NCBI GenBank assembly: GCA_018716975.1
Contig: DVJE01000011.1
Coordinates: 1-43,417 of the forward strand
Direction of reading: 5' to 3'
DNA length: 43,417 nt
Source of the DNA: Candidatus Gallacutalibacter stercoravium
Lineage (GTDB): Bacteria; Bacillota; Clostridia; Oscillospirales; Acutalibacteraceae
Part shown: in pieces, positions 25,731 to 33,071 of the stretch
Numbering within the stretch: position 1 is the stretch's first letter
How the letters are laid out: the number at the start of each line of letters is the position of its first letter
Program-made: the position numbers and the translations under genes
The notes under the pieces: model-generated
Database searches by the model: none
What the model was told of the DNA's origin: nothing
Seen by the model: the letters and a program-made list of their open reading frames with translations, nothing else

Positions 25731-26024
25731 TTAGCTATGTAGTTCGATCTCAATTTGCTCGTCGTATTTTGCCCGATGCTCCTTTAAACGCTGAAGTATT
25801 TCCTGCATTTTATCAATATGCCATTGGTATTTTTCTGGGAAACAACCAAGTCCTAAAACAACAATCCGATCCGCGTCGCACTCGCTCCAAAGCAAATCCC
25901 AAAACGCGCTCCAGTTTTCGCCGTAAAAATCGGGGAAGGCAAAGGCTTTTTTGATTCTTTGGTGGATTTCTCCCAGAGACTGGCAGCCGCTTAAATCCAG
26001 GGTAACCACTTTTTGCTTTTTCAT
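25731..26024 (-). CDS. Barstar-family immunity protein, copy 4 (cognate of the intact toxin)
   Basis: 97 residues from ATG 26024, starting 12 bases after the toxin stop with AGGAGG between them, a classic toxin-immunity pair. The N- and C-terminal thirds match copies 1 and 2, but the middle (GLGCFPEKYQWHIDKMQ) is unique. In the binding helix the sequence is YGENWSAFWD: the Asp35 equivalent is Ser (AGC instead of GAT, three base changes) while Asp39 is kept. This fits the loss of the Arg59 equivalent in the neighbouring toxin. Confidence 0.88.
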   Translation of the reverse strand: MKKQKVVTLDLSGCQSLGEIHQRIKKAFAFPDFYGENWSAFWDLLWSECDADRIVVLGLGCFPEKYQWHIDKMQEILQRLKEHRAKYDEQIEIELHS

Positions 26025-26036
26025 TGTTCTTCCTCC

Positions 26037-26633
26037 TTAGATAACCTCTAGAAAGGTTTCGTAGTGATCATAGGTAACAAACAGCAGCCCATCGTTCGAC
26101 CACAGCAGGCGGTGGCCGTTTCTTCTCCCGCTGTAATAATTGATATCGGCTTCATACCAAACCCGCCCGGGAATTTGCGGCAAATGATTGTCATCATTTC
26201 TATAAATTCCCATTGTAGCCATTTTCCCAGGGGCGAATTTAGCGGGGGATTTCCCTTCCCTCCAACCTAAAGACATTAGGTCGTTTCGGGTAATATAGTA
26301 CTCTGGCAAATCCGCAAAATATTTCATCCAAAAATCCGCGCCGTTTTGCCCATCCTTGGTTGCCTGCCCGGCCTTTACCGCTTTCATGGGTTGAATCCGG
26401 CACCGGCAATTGGGGTGAAGGGGCGGCTCTACCGCCGGTATTTCATCTATTTGATAGATTTGGCCATGACGGCTGCGGCACTCTAAGCAGGTTTTTAAAT
26501 CGAGAATTGTAACCCAGTTTTTATAATTCCGGCTCTCTTGTGTGGGCGGCGCGTAAAAATCCGACCGGTCTTTTGTCAAGGCGGAGGGCACGTCCGTTAT
26601 CACAACATACCCGCATATCTTTTTCACATACAT
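26037..26633 (-). CDS. Barnase-family ribonuclease toxin with MuF-like N-terminal domain
   Basis: A 198-residue polymorphic-toxin-like protein. Residues about 35-85 match the C-terminal part of phage minor head (MuF/gp7) domains: CLECRSRHGQIY and PPLHPNCRCRI. The last 95 or so residues align without gaps to barnase: YYITRNDLMSLGW, FAPGK, WYEADINY with the Glu73 equivalent, SGRRNGHR with Arg83 and Arg87, and DHYETF with His102. Lys27 is Arg, and the Arg59 position is Asp. It would cleave RNA. No signal peptide or export domain is present. The start ATG 26633 has AGGGGAG seven bases upstream. Barstar copy 4 follows directly. Confidence 0.9.
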   Translation of the reverse strand: MYVKKICGYVVITDVPSALTKDRSDFYAPPTQESRNYKNWVTILDLKTCLECRSRHGQIYQIDEIPAVEPPLHPNCRCRIQPMKAVKAGQATKDGQNGADFWMKYFADLPEYYITRNDLMSLGWREGKSPAKFAPGKMATMGIYRNDDNHLPQIPGRVWYEADINYYSGRRNGHRLLWSNDGLLFVTYDHYETFLEVI

Positions 26634-26819
26634 TGTAGCACTCCCCTGTTTTGTGATAAAGACAAATGTCCTTTCACTTATAGGGGGATTTGGGGTGATT
26701 TTTGCATGGTTTTGTGCAATAAATTTAAAATATTCACAAACAAGTTACAGCTAACCAAACAAACGGCCCTATAAAAAAGCAAAAGCTCTCGGCCTGAAAA
26801 CCAGACAGAGGCCCACAAT

Positions 26820-26918
26820 TTACACAAGATTCCTGTTTTTGTAAATAAATATGCCAGCGCCAACACCGATATATTCATCGTGTCCAATCTTTTTGCGCAA
26901 CTGTTCTACATAGCTCAA
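26820..26918 (-). pseudogene. Nudix hydrolase N-terminal fragment
   Basis: From TTG 26918, behind GAGGGTG, the strand reads LSYVEQLRKKIGHDEYIGVG and a few more residues to a stop at 26820. YVEQLRKKIGH followed by a Val/Gly strand is the usual N-terminus of MutT-like Nudix hydrolases, but the Nudix box is missing. The rest of 26634-27114 shows no gene, only an inverted repeat CTTCGTC/GACGAAG (27053-27077). Confidence 0.5.
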
Positions 26919-27114
26919 TGTTACACCCTCATTTCCCGTATAAGTCAAATTCATTCGGTCTCTAAAAACGCAAAATGCTTTTTCGCTCTTATACTCTTAT
27001 AATTGTTTCTTTGAACACATCTACATGCTAAAGTGTGAATTGTGTTCGGACTTCGTCTTTATTTCTGTGACGAAGCAAGAAACGCAAAATTTAGCCGGTT
27101 CATATTAAATAAAA

Positions 27115-27297
27115 TTAACATTGATTGGGATTCGTAATTACAAAATCAAACTGCATAATAGGTTCGCCCGTTAAATAATGCTTTTCAAGCTGATTACCTT
27201 GAGGATTCGGTCGAAAGCCACATTTTGTAATCATTTTTTGACTGGCAATGTATTCTGCATATAATATATTGGAAAGCGTATTTTTTATCTTTCCCAC
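27115..27297 (-). pseudogene. GNAT acetyltransferase C-terminal fragment
   Basis: The last 45 residues (YIASQKMITKCGFRPNPQGN, then HYLTGEPIMQFDFVI) match the end of RimJ/RimL-type N-acetyltransferases, where NxASxxxxxKCGF is the acetyl-CoA-side signature. The catalytic N-terminal two-thirds are absent upstream, and no good start exists, so this is a remnant. Confidence 0.6.
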
Positions 27298-27339
27298 AAC
27301 GTCTTGCTCGGCTTAACAGTCATGAACCGATAGAGCCTG

Positions 27340-27525
27340 CTAGTCGCTATCTCCATGATACGACAAAACGTCAACATCTTTACGGGTAACAGGATATTTA
27401 GGCTCATATGGGTTAGTCAGAAAAATAGCACCGTTATATATAAGAAAAGCCACAATAAACAAAATAATAAAAAGCAAAAAACCGACATATGAAAAGCATG
27501 TCGGTTTTTGTTGTGAGAGCCACAT
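27340..27525 (-). CDS. Doubtful small membrane protein
   Basis: An open frame of 61 codons with one strongly hydrophobic helix (YVGFLLFIILFIVAFLIYNG) and a short polar tail. Its first codons are encoded by a terminator-like hairpin, and no ribosome-binding site fits, so the frame may be chance or a decayed gene. Confidence 0.2.
   Translation of the reverse strand: MWLSQQKPTCFSYVGFLLFIILFIVAFLIYNGAIFLTNPYEPKYPVTRKDVDVLSYHGDSD
27476..27509. terminator. Bidirectional terminator-like hairpin
   Basis: AAAAACCGACAT (27476-27487 area) pairs with ATGTCGGTTTTT (27498-27509). A-run and T-run flank the stem, so it could stop transcription on both strands. Its stem shares the CCGACAT core with the tRNA terminator at 28776-28807. 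Confidence 0.6.
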
Positions 27526-27677
27526 GAAAAAGATATTTTCGGCATTTCGGAGGTGGGAGTTGAACTATCGTGCTAGACAAGACTCTCAAAAGACAATGCT
27601 GTTTTTCGTCACAATCATGCAATGACATCAGCATTTACAAATTAAATAATGAGCGTGTGGAAATAGTGTTTCAAAAA

Positions 27678-28130
27678 TCAATAAAACTCTTTTATCCAAT
27701 CCCCTTGTTTTTTACGGTAAAAGAATTCGCTTAAACTATCATTTTCAAAAATTTTATACATATCTTCAAAATCTTTTGCCAATTTATAGTTATTTAACTT
27801 ATCCTTGTCTATCCATAAACATTCCCCTTCATCGGATGAGACTATCTGTCCATCAAAATTATCTGTTTTATAAAATAAAACAATATATCGACTCAAATCA
27901 TCATTTTGCCATTGCTTTATACCACAAAGGATGGGGGCTCTTATAGTTAAACCGGTTTCTTCTAATACTTCTCGGATGACCGATTCCGTAAAAGACTCTC
28001 CATTTTCAACATGTCCACCTGGAAAACAGATGCCCGGCCATTTAGGATCGACTCTGTTTTGCACCAAAATTTTATTTTTTTGATATACCATACACATTGT
28101 AGTGATTTCTGTTAATACGCGTTTATCCAT
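27678..28130 (-). CDS. Nudix hydrolase
   Basis: MutT-like pyrophosphohydrolase of 150 residues from ATG 28130 (MDKRVLTEITTMCMVY), with AAGGGTG upstream. The Nudix box is complete (about 39-61): GGHVENGESF followed by REVLEETGL, providing the Mg2+-binding glutamates. WPGICFP before it is typical of 8-oxo-dGTP/ADP-ribose-type members, but the substrate cannot be fixed. The gene is AT-rich compared with the chromosome backbone in this window, like its neighbours to 28790. Confidence 0.9.
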   Translation of the reverse strand: MDKRVLTEITTMCMVYQKNKILVQNRVDPKWPGICFPGGHVENGESFTESVIREVLEETGLTIRAPILCGIKQWQNDDLSRYIVLFYKTDNFDGQIVSSDEGECLWIDKDKLNNYKLAKDFEDMYKIFENDSLSEFFYRKKQGDWIKEFY

Positions 28131-28183
28131 TACTATCACCCTTAAGACCTCTGATTATATCATATATTATATTACATGAAATC

Positions 28184-28227
28184 AAAAAGCACAACACGAG
28201 AGTTCAACTCTTCCATGTTGTGCTTTT
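28184..28227. terminator. Terminator downstream of the two-helix membrane protein gene
   Basis: AAAAAGCACAACA (28184-28196) pairs with TGTTGTGCTTTT (28216-28227), with a further GAGAGTT/AACTCT stem inside. The A- and T-runs make it usable on both strands. Confidence 0.7.
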
Positions 28228-28290
28228 CTTGGAAGGGGTGGACACTTTAGATGCCTATTATTATCATTGCGTAAGACTTCATTAAGAATC

Positions 28291-28749
28291 TTAATTTTTT
28301 ATGTTTTTTCTCAATTCCTCTATTAGAGCATTATAACACTCTTCACTTCTTGACATAATATACTCATTTAATGCCTTTAGAACGTTGTCTGAAAAATATA
28401 ATTTTACTTTGCAGGACTCAGTAATAAGCAATCTTTTGATAGTTTCTTGCGGATTATAAAGATATTCACTTCCTATATCTATCAGTTTTATGGAAATTTC
28501 AGTTTGTATTTTATACAACTCCATCTTTTTAGCGTTTCTACGTTCTAGCCATTTAGAAAAATAGCCTCCAAGAAAAACTGTAATAAATAAAGTAATTAAT
28601 GCTTGAATGACAGTGTTATTAGAAAAGTCTCTTTCGGACAATTTTATAACAGTATTATATATCAGATAAGCTACAAAAGCTAATAGTGCCATTCCAAAGA
28701 TTACAGCAATCACCGAATAGATCCAGTATCCCTTTTGGTTTTTGTTCAT
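28291..28749 (-). CDS. Small two-helix membrane protein, function unknown
   Basis: 152 residues from ATG 28749 (MNKNQKGYWIYSVIAVIFGM), chosen for GGAG nine bases upstream. Two membrane helices (about 10-32 and 48-68) are followed by a cytoplasmic helical domain of about 80 residues beginning WLERRNAKKMELYKIQTEIS. I do not recognise the family; the layout resembles small accessory proteins found in phage or defence islands. It begins only about 27 bases after the tRNA operon terminator, so it either has its own weak promoter or is expressed by read-through. Confidence 0.65.
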   Translation of the reverse strand: MNKNQKGYWIYSVIAVIFGMALLAFVAYLIYNTVIKLSERDFSNNTVIQALITLFITVFLGGYFSKWLERRNAKKMELYKIQTEISIKLIDIGSEYLYNPQETIKRLLITESCKVKLYFSDNVLKALNEYIMSRSEECYNALIEELRKNIKN

Positions 28750-28775
28750 GACCCTAATCTCCAAATTATTGTTGT

Positions 28776-28807
28776 AAAAAGCCGACATGTTTCGACATGT
28801 CGGCTTT
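28776..28807 (-). terminator. Terminator of the tRNA operon
   Basis: On the minus strand, GCCGACATGT-CGAA-ACATGTCGGC, a perfect 10-bp stem with a four-base loop, followed by TTTTT. It lies just after the CCA end of tRNA-Tyr. Confidence 0.85.
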
Positions 28808-28810
28808 CGT

Positions 28811-28896
28811 TGGTGGGAGAGGATGGATTCGGACCATCGAAGTCGTAAGACAACAGATTTACAGTCTGCCCCCTTTGGCCACTCGGGAACTCTCCC
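28811..28896 (-). tRNA. tRNA-Tyr (anticodon GTA)
   Basis: 86 bases including CCA. The acceptor stem GGGAGAG pairs with CTCTCCC, the anticodon loop CTGTAAA carries GTA, a long variable arm is present as expected for bacterial tRNA-Tyr, and the T arm contains GGTCCGAATCC. The 3' CCA is encoded. It follows tRNA-Thr with a gap of about 39 bases. Confidence 0.96.
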
Positions 28897-28935
28897 ATAT
28901 TCAATTTGCCGCGTTGGCGTGCGCTTTGCTTATGG

Positions 28936-29011
28936 TGGAGCTGGTGGACGGACTTGAACCCCCGACCTGCTGATTACAAATCAGCTGCTCTACCAACTGA
29001 GCTACACCAGC
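28936..29011 (-). tRNA. tRNA-Thr (anticodon TGT)
   Basis: 76 bases. GCTGGTG pairs with CACCAGC, the D arm is GCTCAGTTGGTAGAGC, and the anticodon stem-loop GCTGATTTGTAATCAGC carries TGT. CCA is encoded and is followed by a second CCA. The T stem has one apparent mismatch (GGGGG against CCGTC). Confidence 0.95.
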
Positions 29012-29033
29012 GCATCTCAATCAACGCTAGATT

Positions 29034-29062
29034 ACTATAACATCTTTTTCGGCGGTTGTCAA
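29034..29062 (-). promoter_or_regulatory. Promoter of the tRNA-Thr/tRNA-Tyr operon
   Basis: On the minus strand, consensus TTGACA (29057-29062), a 17-base spacer and TATAGT (29034-29039), about 22 bases before tRNA-Thr. Confidence 0.85.
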
Positions 29063-29245
29063 GGAGTTTTTTAAAAAATTGTGCCGGTATTTGACCGAGC
29101 CGGTCATACCGCCGCTTTTGTCCTTTTTGTAAAAAATTCTTTCTCTTTTGCCGGGCAGTGGCCCCGCAGGAACCAATCCGCCGCCTGGCGCATATGGATG
29201 AAAAAGGGGGATAGCGGGCCCGCTTTCTTCCCCCGGTTTTAATCC

Positions 29246-29266
29246 GTTAACTGTTAACTTGTTAAC
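29246..29266. repeat. Three GTTAAC palindromes before the lysozyme gene
   Basis: GTTAAC occurs at 29246-29251, 29253-29258 and 29261-29266, ending about 24 bases before the start codon. It could be a regulator-binding cluster or part of an AT-rich promoter. Confidence 0.5.
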
Positions 29267-29289
29267 TTAAAGAAAAGGTGTGAGCAACT

Positions 29290-30486
29290 ATGACCGATGC
29301 TCCTTCTACTGTTTTTACCGCTTCCTCCGCCGTGCAGGGCATAGACGTCAGCGAGTGGCAGGCCGCTGTGGATTGGCCCCGGGTGGCCGCCGCCGGCAAA
29401 AAGTTCGCCATGCTGCGGGCCAGCTACGGCAGCGCCGGGGTGGACAAACAGTTTGCCCGCAACCGCGTCCAGGCCCCGGCGGCCGGGATCCTATGCGGCG
29501 CTTACCACTACTGCTACGCCCGTTCCGCCGAAGAGGCCCGGCAAGAGGCGCGGCATTTTCTCTCAGTTATCCAGGGCACAGCCCTGCCCTACCCCGCGGC
29601 GCTGGATATGGAAGACAGCTCCCTGGCCAACCTGGGCAAGCAAACCTTAACCGACATTGTGCTAACCTTTTTGCAAACCGTGCAAAGCGCCGGGTATTAC
29701 GTTTGCCTATACACCAACCCCAATTGGTATGTGAACTATCTGGATTCCGCCCGCCTAAAGGATTTTGACCTTTGGCTGGCCCAGTGGAGCGACGCGCCCA
29801 CGCTAAACGCCAACTTCGGCTTGTGGCAATATTCCTCTACAGGCGCGGTGCCCGGCATCGCCGGGAATGTGGATCTGGACCAGGCGCTGCGCGATTATCC
29901 GGCCATTATCCGGGCCGCGGGGCTCAACGGCTTTTCGCACCAGGGGCAACCGCAGCCGCAACCCACGCCGGAGCCGCCGCAAAGCCAGCAAACCTACACC
30001 GTGCAAAAGGGCGACACCCTTTCGGGCATTGCGGCCCGTTTCGGCAAAACGCTAAACGCGCTGCTGCAAGCCAATCCGCAAATCGCCAACCCCAGTTTGA
30101 TTTACCCGGGGCAAACGGTGATTATCCCCGGCGACGGCTCTTCGGGCCAACCTTCGGGCCAAAACCCGCCTGCCACCCAAAGCTACACGGTGCAAAGCGG
30201 CGATACCCTTTCGGGCATCGCGGCAAAGCTGGGCGTCAGCTTAAGCGCCCTGCTGCAAGCCAACCCGCAAATCGCCAACCCCAGCCTCATCTACCCCGGC
30301 CAGGCGATCAACCTCCCCCAGGCCGCCGGCCAGCAGGCCCGGCGCTACACCGTGCAAGTGGGCGATACCTTTAGCGGCATCGCCGCCAAATTCCGCCTAA
30401 GCCAGGCGGCGTTGGAAAAGGCCAACCCGCAAATTACCAACCCCAACCTGATTTATCCCGGCCAAACCCTAACCATACCAGCCTAG
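29290..30486 (+). CDS. GH25 lysozyme with three LysM domains
   Basis: Peptidoglycan hydrolase of 398 residues. The N-terminal GH25 barrel shows GIDVSEWQ (17-24) and the catalytic pair in LDMED (Asp106, Glu108). A Pro/Gln linker (about 219-234) leads to three LysM repeats at about 236-280, 299-343 and 353-397. The first two share NPQIANPSLIYPGQ exactly, so they come from a recent duplication. There is no signal peptide or membrane helix, and no holin beside it. Release could occur by lysis, by non-classical export or from the mother cell. AAGGTG lies upstream of the ATG. Confidence 0.93.
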   Translation: MTDAPSTVFTASSAVQGIDVSEWQAAVDWPRVAAAGKKFAMLRASYGSAGVDKQFARNRVQAPAAGILCGAYHYCYARSAEEARQEARHFLSVIQGTALPYPAALDMEDSSLANLGKQTLTDIVLTFLQTVQSAGYYVCLYTNPNWYVNYLDSARLKDFDLWLAQWSDAPTLNANFGLWQYSSTGAVPGIAGNVDLDQALRDYPAIIRAAGLNGFSHQGQPQPQPTPEPPQSQQTYTVQKGDTLSGIAARFGKTLNALLQANPQIANPSLIYPGQTVIIPGDGSSGQPSGQNPPATQSYTVQSGDTLSGIAAKLGVSLSALLQANPQIANPSLIYPGQAINLPQAAGQQARRYTVQVGDTFSGIAAKFRLSQAALEKANPQITNPNLIYPGQTLTIPA

Positions 30487-30496
30487 CCGCCTCCCG

Positions 30497-30535
30497 CCGC
30501 CCAAACCTCCCCCAACGGGCCGGGGATTTGGGCGG
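30497..30535 (+). terminator. GC-rich hairpin after the lysozyme gene
   Basis: CCGCCCAAA (30497-30505) pairs with TTTGGGCGG (30527-30535), with an inner CCCC/GGGG. There is no T-run, so it would be a weak intrinsic terminator. Confidence 0.4.
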
Positions 30536-30596
30536 GGCCCGGGGCGCAAAGCCGCCAAAATGCGGAAAAAAGGGCCGTGCGGGGTCCTTCCCCGCA

Positions 30597-30625
30597 TTGA
30601 TCCCAAAGCGCAAGTATGATAAGAT
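30597..30625 (+). promoter_or_regulatory. Promoter of the aminotransferase gene
   Basis: TTGATC (30597-30602), a 17-base spacer and TAAGAT (30620-30625) preceded by TGA (extended -10), about 42 bases before the start codon. Confidence 0.55.
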
Positions 30626-30667
30626 AAGGGGGATAAACGTGCAGTTATCAGAAAGGTCGGAAAAGCA

Positions 30668-31858
30668 ATGGAATATCATATTTCTGCCTGTGTGCAAAAT
30701 TTAAAGCCGTCGGCTATTCGAGAAATTTTTAAGTATGCGGCGGATCCTGCGGTGATTTCGCTGTCGGCGGGCAACCCCGCGCCCGAGGCCTTCCCCGCCA
30801 AGGAGATCGCCGAAATTTCGGCGGATCTGCTGGCCAACCGCCCCATCGACGCGCTGCAATACAGCGTAACCGAGGGCTACCCCGCCTTGCGCAACCGTCT
30901 GGCCGCCTATATGAAAGAAAACCACAATGTGGGCCGGGAGCAAGACGACATCATCATTACCTCCGGCGCGCAGCAGGTGATGAGCCTGGCGGCCAAAACC
31001 CTGTGCGATCCCGGCGACGTAGTGATTTGCGAAGCGCCCAGCTTTATTGGGTCGCTAAACTCCTTCCGCTCCTTTAACGTGCGCCTGCGGGGCGTGCCCA
31101 TGGAAAACGACGGCATGGATATCGCCGCGCTGGAGCAGGCTTTAAAAGAGGAGCCCCGCGCCCGCTTTATCTATACCATCCCCAACTTCCAAAACCCCTC
31201 GGGCGTCACCATGAGCATGGAAAAGCGCCGCGCCGTTTACGATTTGGCGAAAAAATACGGCGTGCTGATTTTGGAGGACAACCCCTACGGCGACATCCGC
31301 TTTTCCGGCGAGCCGGTGCCCTGCATCAAATCCTTAGACGAAGACGGGCTGGTGCTTTACGCCGGCACCTTCTCTAAGGTTATCTCGCCCGGCATACGGG
31401 TGGGCTACGCCATCGGGCCCAAGCCCGTGTTGCAAAAGATGATTGTGTGCAAGCAGGGGCAAGACGTACATACCAACATCTGGTCGCAAATTGTGTGCGA
31501 CGAATTTATGGCCCGCTACGATTACAACGCCCACTTGGAGCGCCTGCGCAAGCTGTACCGCGAAAAGGCGGCCTACACCATGGATCTGATGGATCGGTAC
31601 CTGGCCCCCGAAATCACCTACAACCGCATTGAGGGCGGGCTGTTTCTGTGGTGCCGGTTGCCCGACGGGGTGGATATGCCCGCCTTCTGCAAAGAGTCTG
31701 TGCTGCGCAAGGTGTGCGTTGTGCCGGGCAACTCCTTCCTCACCGACGAAAACGATCCCTGCCAGTCCTTCCGCATCAACTACTCCACTCCCACCAACGA
31801 CCAGCTGGCCCGCGGCATTGAGATTTTGGGCAACCTGGCCAAAGAGGTGTGCCGCTAA
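30668..31858 (+). CDS. PLP-dependent aminotransferase, class I (2-aminoadipate transaminase-like)
   Basis: Soluble fold-type I aminotransferase of 396 residues. The PLP-binding Lys237 lies in YAGTFSKVISPGIRVGY. Other cofactor residues are Asn177 in PNFQNPSG and Asp204/Tyr207 in LEDNPYGDIRF. The pattern YSVTEGYPALR and the LEDNPY motif place it in the LysN/MocR-related subgroup that acts on aromatic or branched amino acids or 2-aminoadipate; there is no N-terminal DNA-binding domain. trpS follows after about 60 bases with no visible terminator, so the two may be co-transcribed. Confidence 0.92.
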   Translation: MEYHISACVQNLKPSAIREIFKYAADPAVISLSAGNPAPEAFPAKEIAEISADLLANRPIDALQYSVTEGYPALRNRLAAYMKENHNVGREQDDIIITSGAQQVMSLAAKTLCDPGDVVICEAPSFIGSLNSFRSFNVRLRGVPMENDGMDIAALEQALKEEPRARFIYTIPNFQNPSGVTMSMEKRRAVYDLAKKYGVLILEDNPYGDIRFSGEPVPCIKSLDEDGLVLYAGTFSKVISPGIRVGYAIGPKPVLQKMIVCKQGQDVHTNIWSQIVCDEFMARYDYNAHLERLRKLYREKAAYTMDLMDRYLAPEITYNRIEGGLFLWCRLPDGVDMPAFCKESVLRKVCVVPGNSFLTDENDPCQSFRINYSTPTNDQLARGIEILGNLAKEVCR

Positions 31859-31918
31859 GCGGCGGCCCCGCCCTTTTAACGCAACCTGACGATATCCGGA
31901 TTGGAAAGGAAGATTCCC

Positions 31919-32944
31919 ATGCAAGCAACACAAGAACCCGCACCCGCGCGCAAAAAAGTAATCTTTAGCGCCATTCAGCCCAGCGGCACCATCACCCTGG
32001 GCAATTACCTGGGGGCCATTAAAAACTGGGTGGCGCTGCAAGACGAATACCGCTGCATTTTCGCCTTGGCCGACCTGCACACCATCACCGTGCGCCAGGA
32101 ACCCGCCAAGTTCCGCCAAAACACCTTGCAGGCCTACGCGCTGCTGCTGGCCTGCGGCATCGACGTGACGAAAAGCCTTTTCTTCATCCAAAGCCACGTG
32201 CACACCCACGCCGAGCTGGCCTGGATTTTAAACTGCTACACCCAATTCGGCGAGCTTTCGCGCATGACCCAGTTTAAAGATAAATCGGCCGCCCACGCCG
32301 ATAACGTCAACGCCGGGCTGTTCACCTACCCCAGTTTGATGGCGGCGGATATTCTGCTGTATCAGGCGGATCTGGTGCCGGTGGGGCTGGATCAAAAGCA
32401 GCACCTGGAGCTGACCCGCAACATCGCCGAGCGCTTTAACGGCATTTACGGCGCCACCTTTACCGTGCCGGACGCCTACATCCCCAAAACCGGCGCCAAG
32501 ATTATGTCGCTGCAAGAGCCGGGCAAGAAGATGTCTAAGTCGGACGAAAACGCCAACGCCTGGGTGGCTGTGCTGGATAAGCCGGAGGACATCCTGCGCA
32601 AATTCAAGCGGGCGGTTACCGACTCTGAGGCCAAGGTGCGCTACGCCGAGGGCAAAGACGGCATCAACAACCTAATGGGCATTTACGCGGCGGTTACCGG
32701 CAAAACCTTTGAGCAGATTGAAGCGGAGTTTGACGGCAAAGGCTACGGCGACTTTAAGGTGGCGGTGGCCGAAGCTGTGATTGAAAGCCTGCGCCCCGTG
32801 CAGGCGGAATACAACCGCCTGATTGCCGACAAGGCCTATTTGGAGCAGTGCTACACCGAAAGCGCCCGCCAGGCTTTGGCGATTTCGCGCCGCACGGTGG
32901 AAAAGGCCATGCGCAAAATCGGCTTTGTAAAAAGCGCGCTGTAA
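31919..32944 (+). CDS. trpS: Tryptophanyl-tRNA synthetase
   Basis: Class Ic aminoacyl-tRNA synthetase that charges tRNA-Trp. It has 341 residues from ATG 31919, behind AAAGGA; an in-frame TTG six codons earlier overlaps that site. The HIGH-equivalent motif is PSGTITLGNYLG (21-32), and KMSKS lies at about 204-208. The motif PSLMAADILLYQ and DQKQHLELTR are typical. The 60-base gap upstream is too short for a T-box leader, so the usual tRNA-responsive control of trpS is absent here or acts further upstream. Confidence 0.97.
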   Translation: MQATQEPAPARKKVIFSAIQPSGTITLGNYLGAIKNWVALQDEYRCIFALADLHTITVRQEPAKFRQNTLQAYALLLACGIDVTKSLFFIQSHVHTHAELAWILNCYTQFGELSRMTQFKDKSAAHADNVNAGLFTYPSLMAADILLYQADLVPVGLDQKQHLELTRNIAERFNGIYGATFTVPDAYIPKTGAKIMSLQEPGKKMSKSDENANAWVAVLDKPEDILRKFKRAVTDSEAKVRYAEGKDGINNLMGIYAAVTGKTFEQIEAEFDGKGYGDFKVAVAEAVIESLRPVQAEYNRLIADKAYLEQCYTESARQALAISRRTVEKAMRKIGFVKSAL

Positions 32945-33019
32945 AGGCGCGCTGTCAAAGCGTATTTGCCCCATTTTATGCGGCGGATGCGCTGCAAAAC
33001 AAATGAAAAAACGCAAAGC

Positions 33020-33051
33020 GCCCCCGATCCCGTTGGATCGGGGGCTTTTTT
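33020..33051 (+). terminator. Terminator after trpS
   Basis: GCCCCCGATCC-CGTT-GGATCGGGGGC, a perfect 11-bp stem, then six T residues. Confidence 0.92.
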
Positions 33052-33071
33052 GCTAACAGACAGCGCGAGCG

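Noticed and set aside
24905-26030. CRISPR-like regular repeats
   Set aside because: The repeats are about 300-450 bases apart and are the 5' and 3' ends of barstar genes; there are no short spacers or cas genes.
26678-26887. 69-codon minus-strand open frame (MDTMNISVLALAYLF)
   Set aside because: It overlaps the Nudix fragment in another frame and lacks a ribosome-binding site.
27540-27610. tRNA-like sequence (GGTGGGAGTTGAACTATCG on the plus strand)
   Set aside because: It recalls a tRNA T arm and acceptor end, but no complementary acceptor strand or anticodon arm could be built.
31859-31918. T-box leader expected before trpS
   Set aside because: Only 60 bases lie between the genes, with no specifier loop or terminator.
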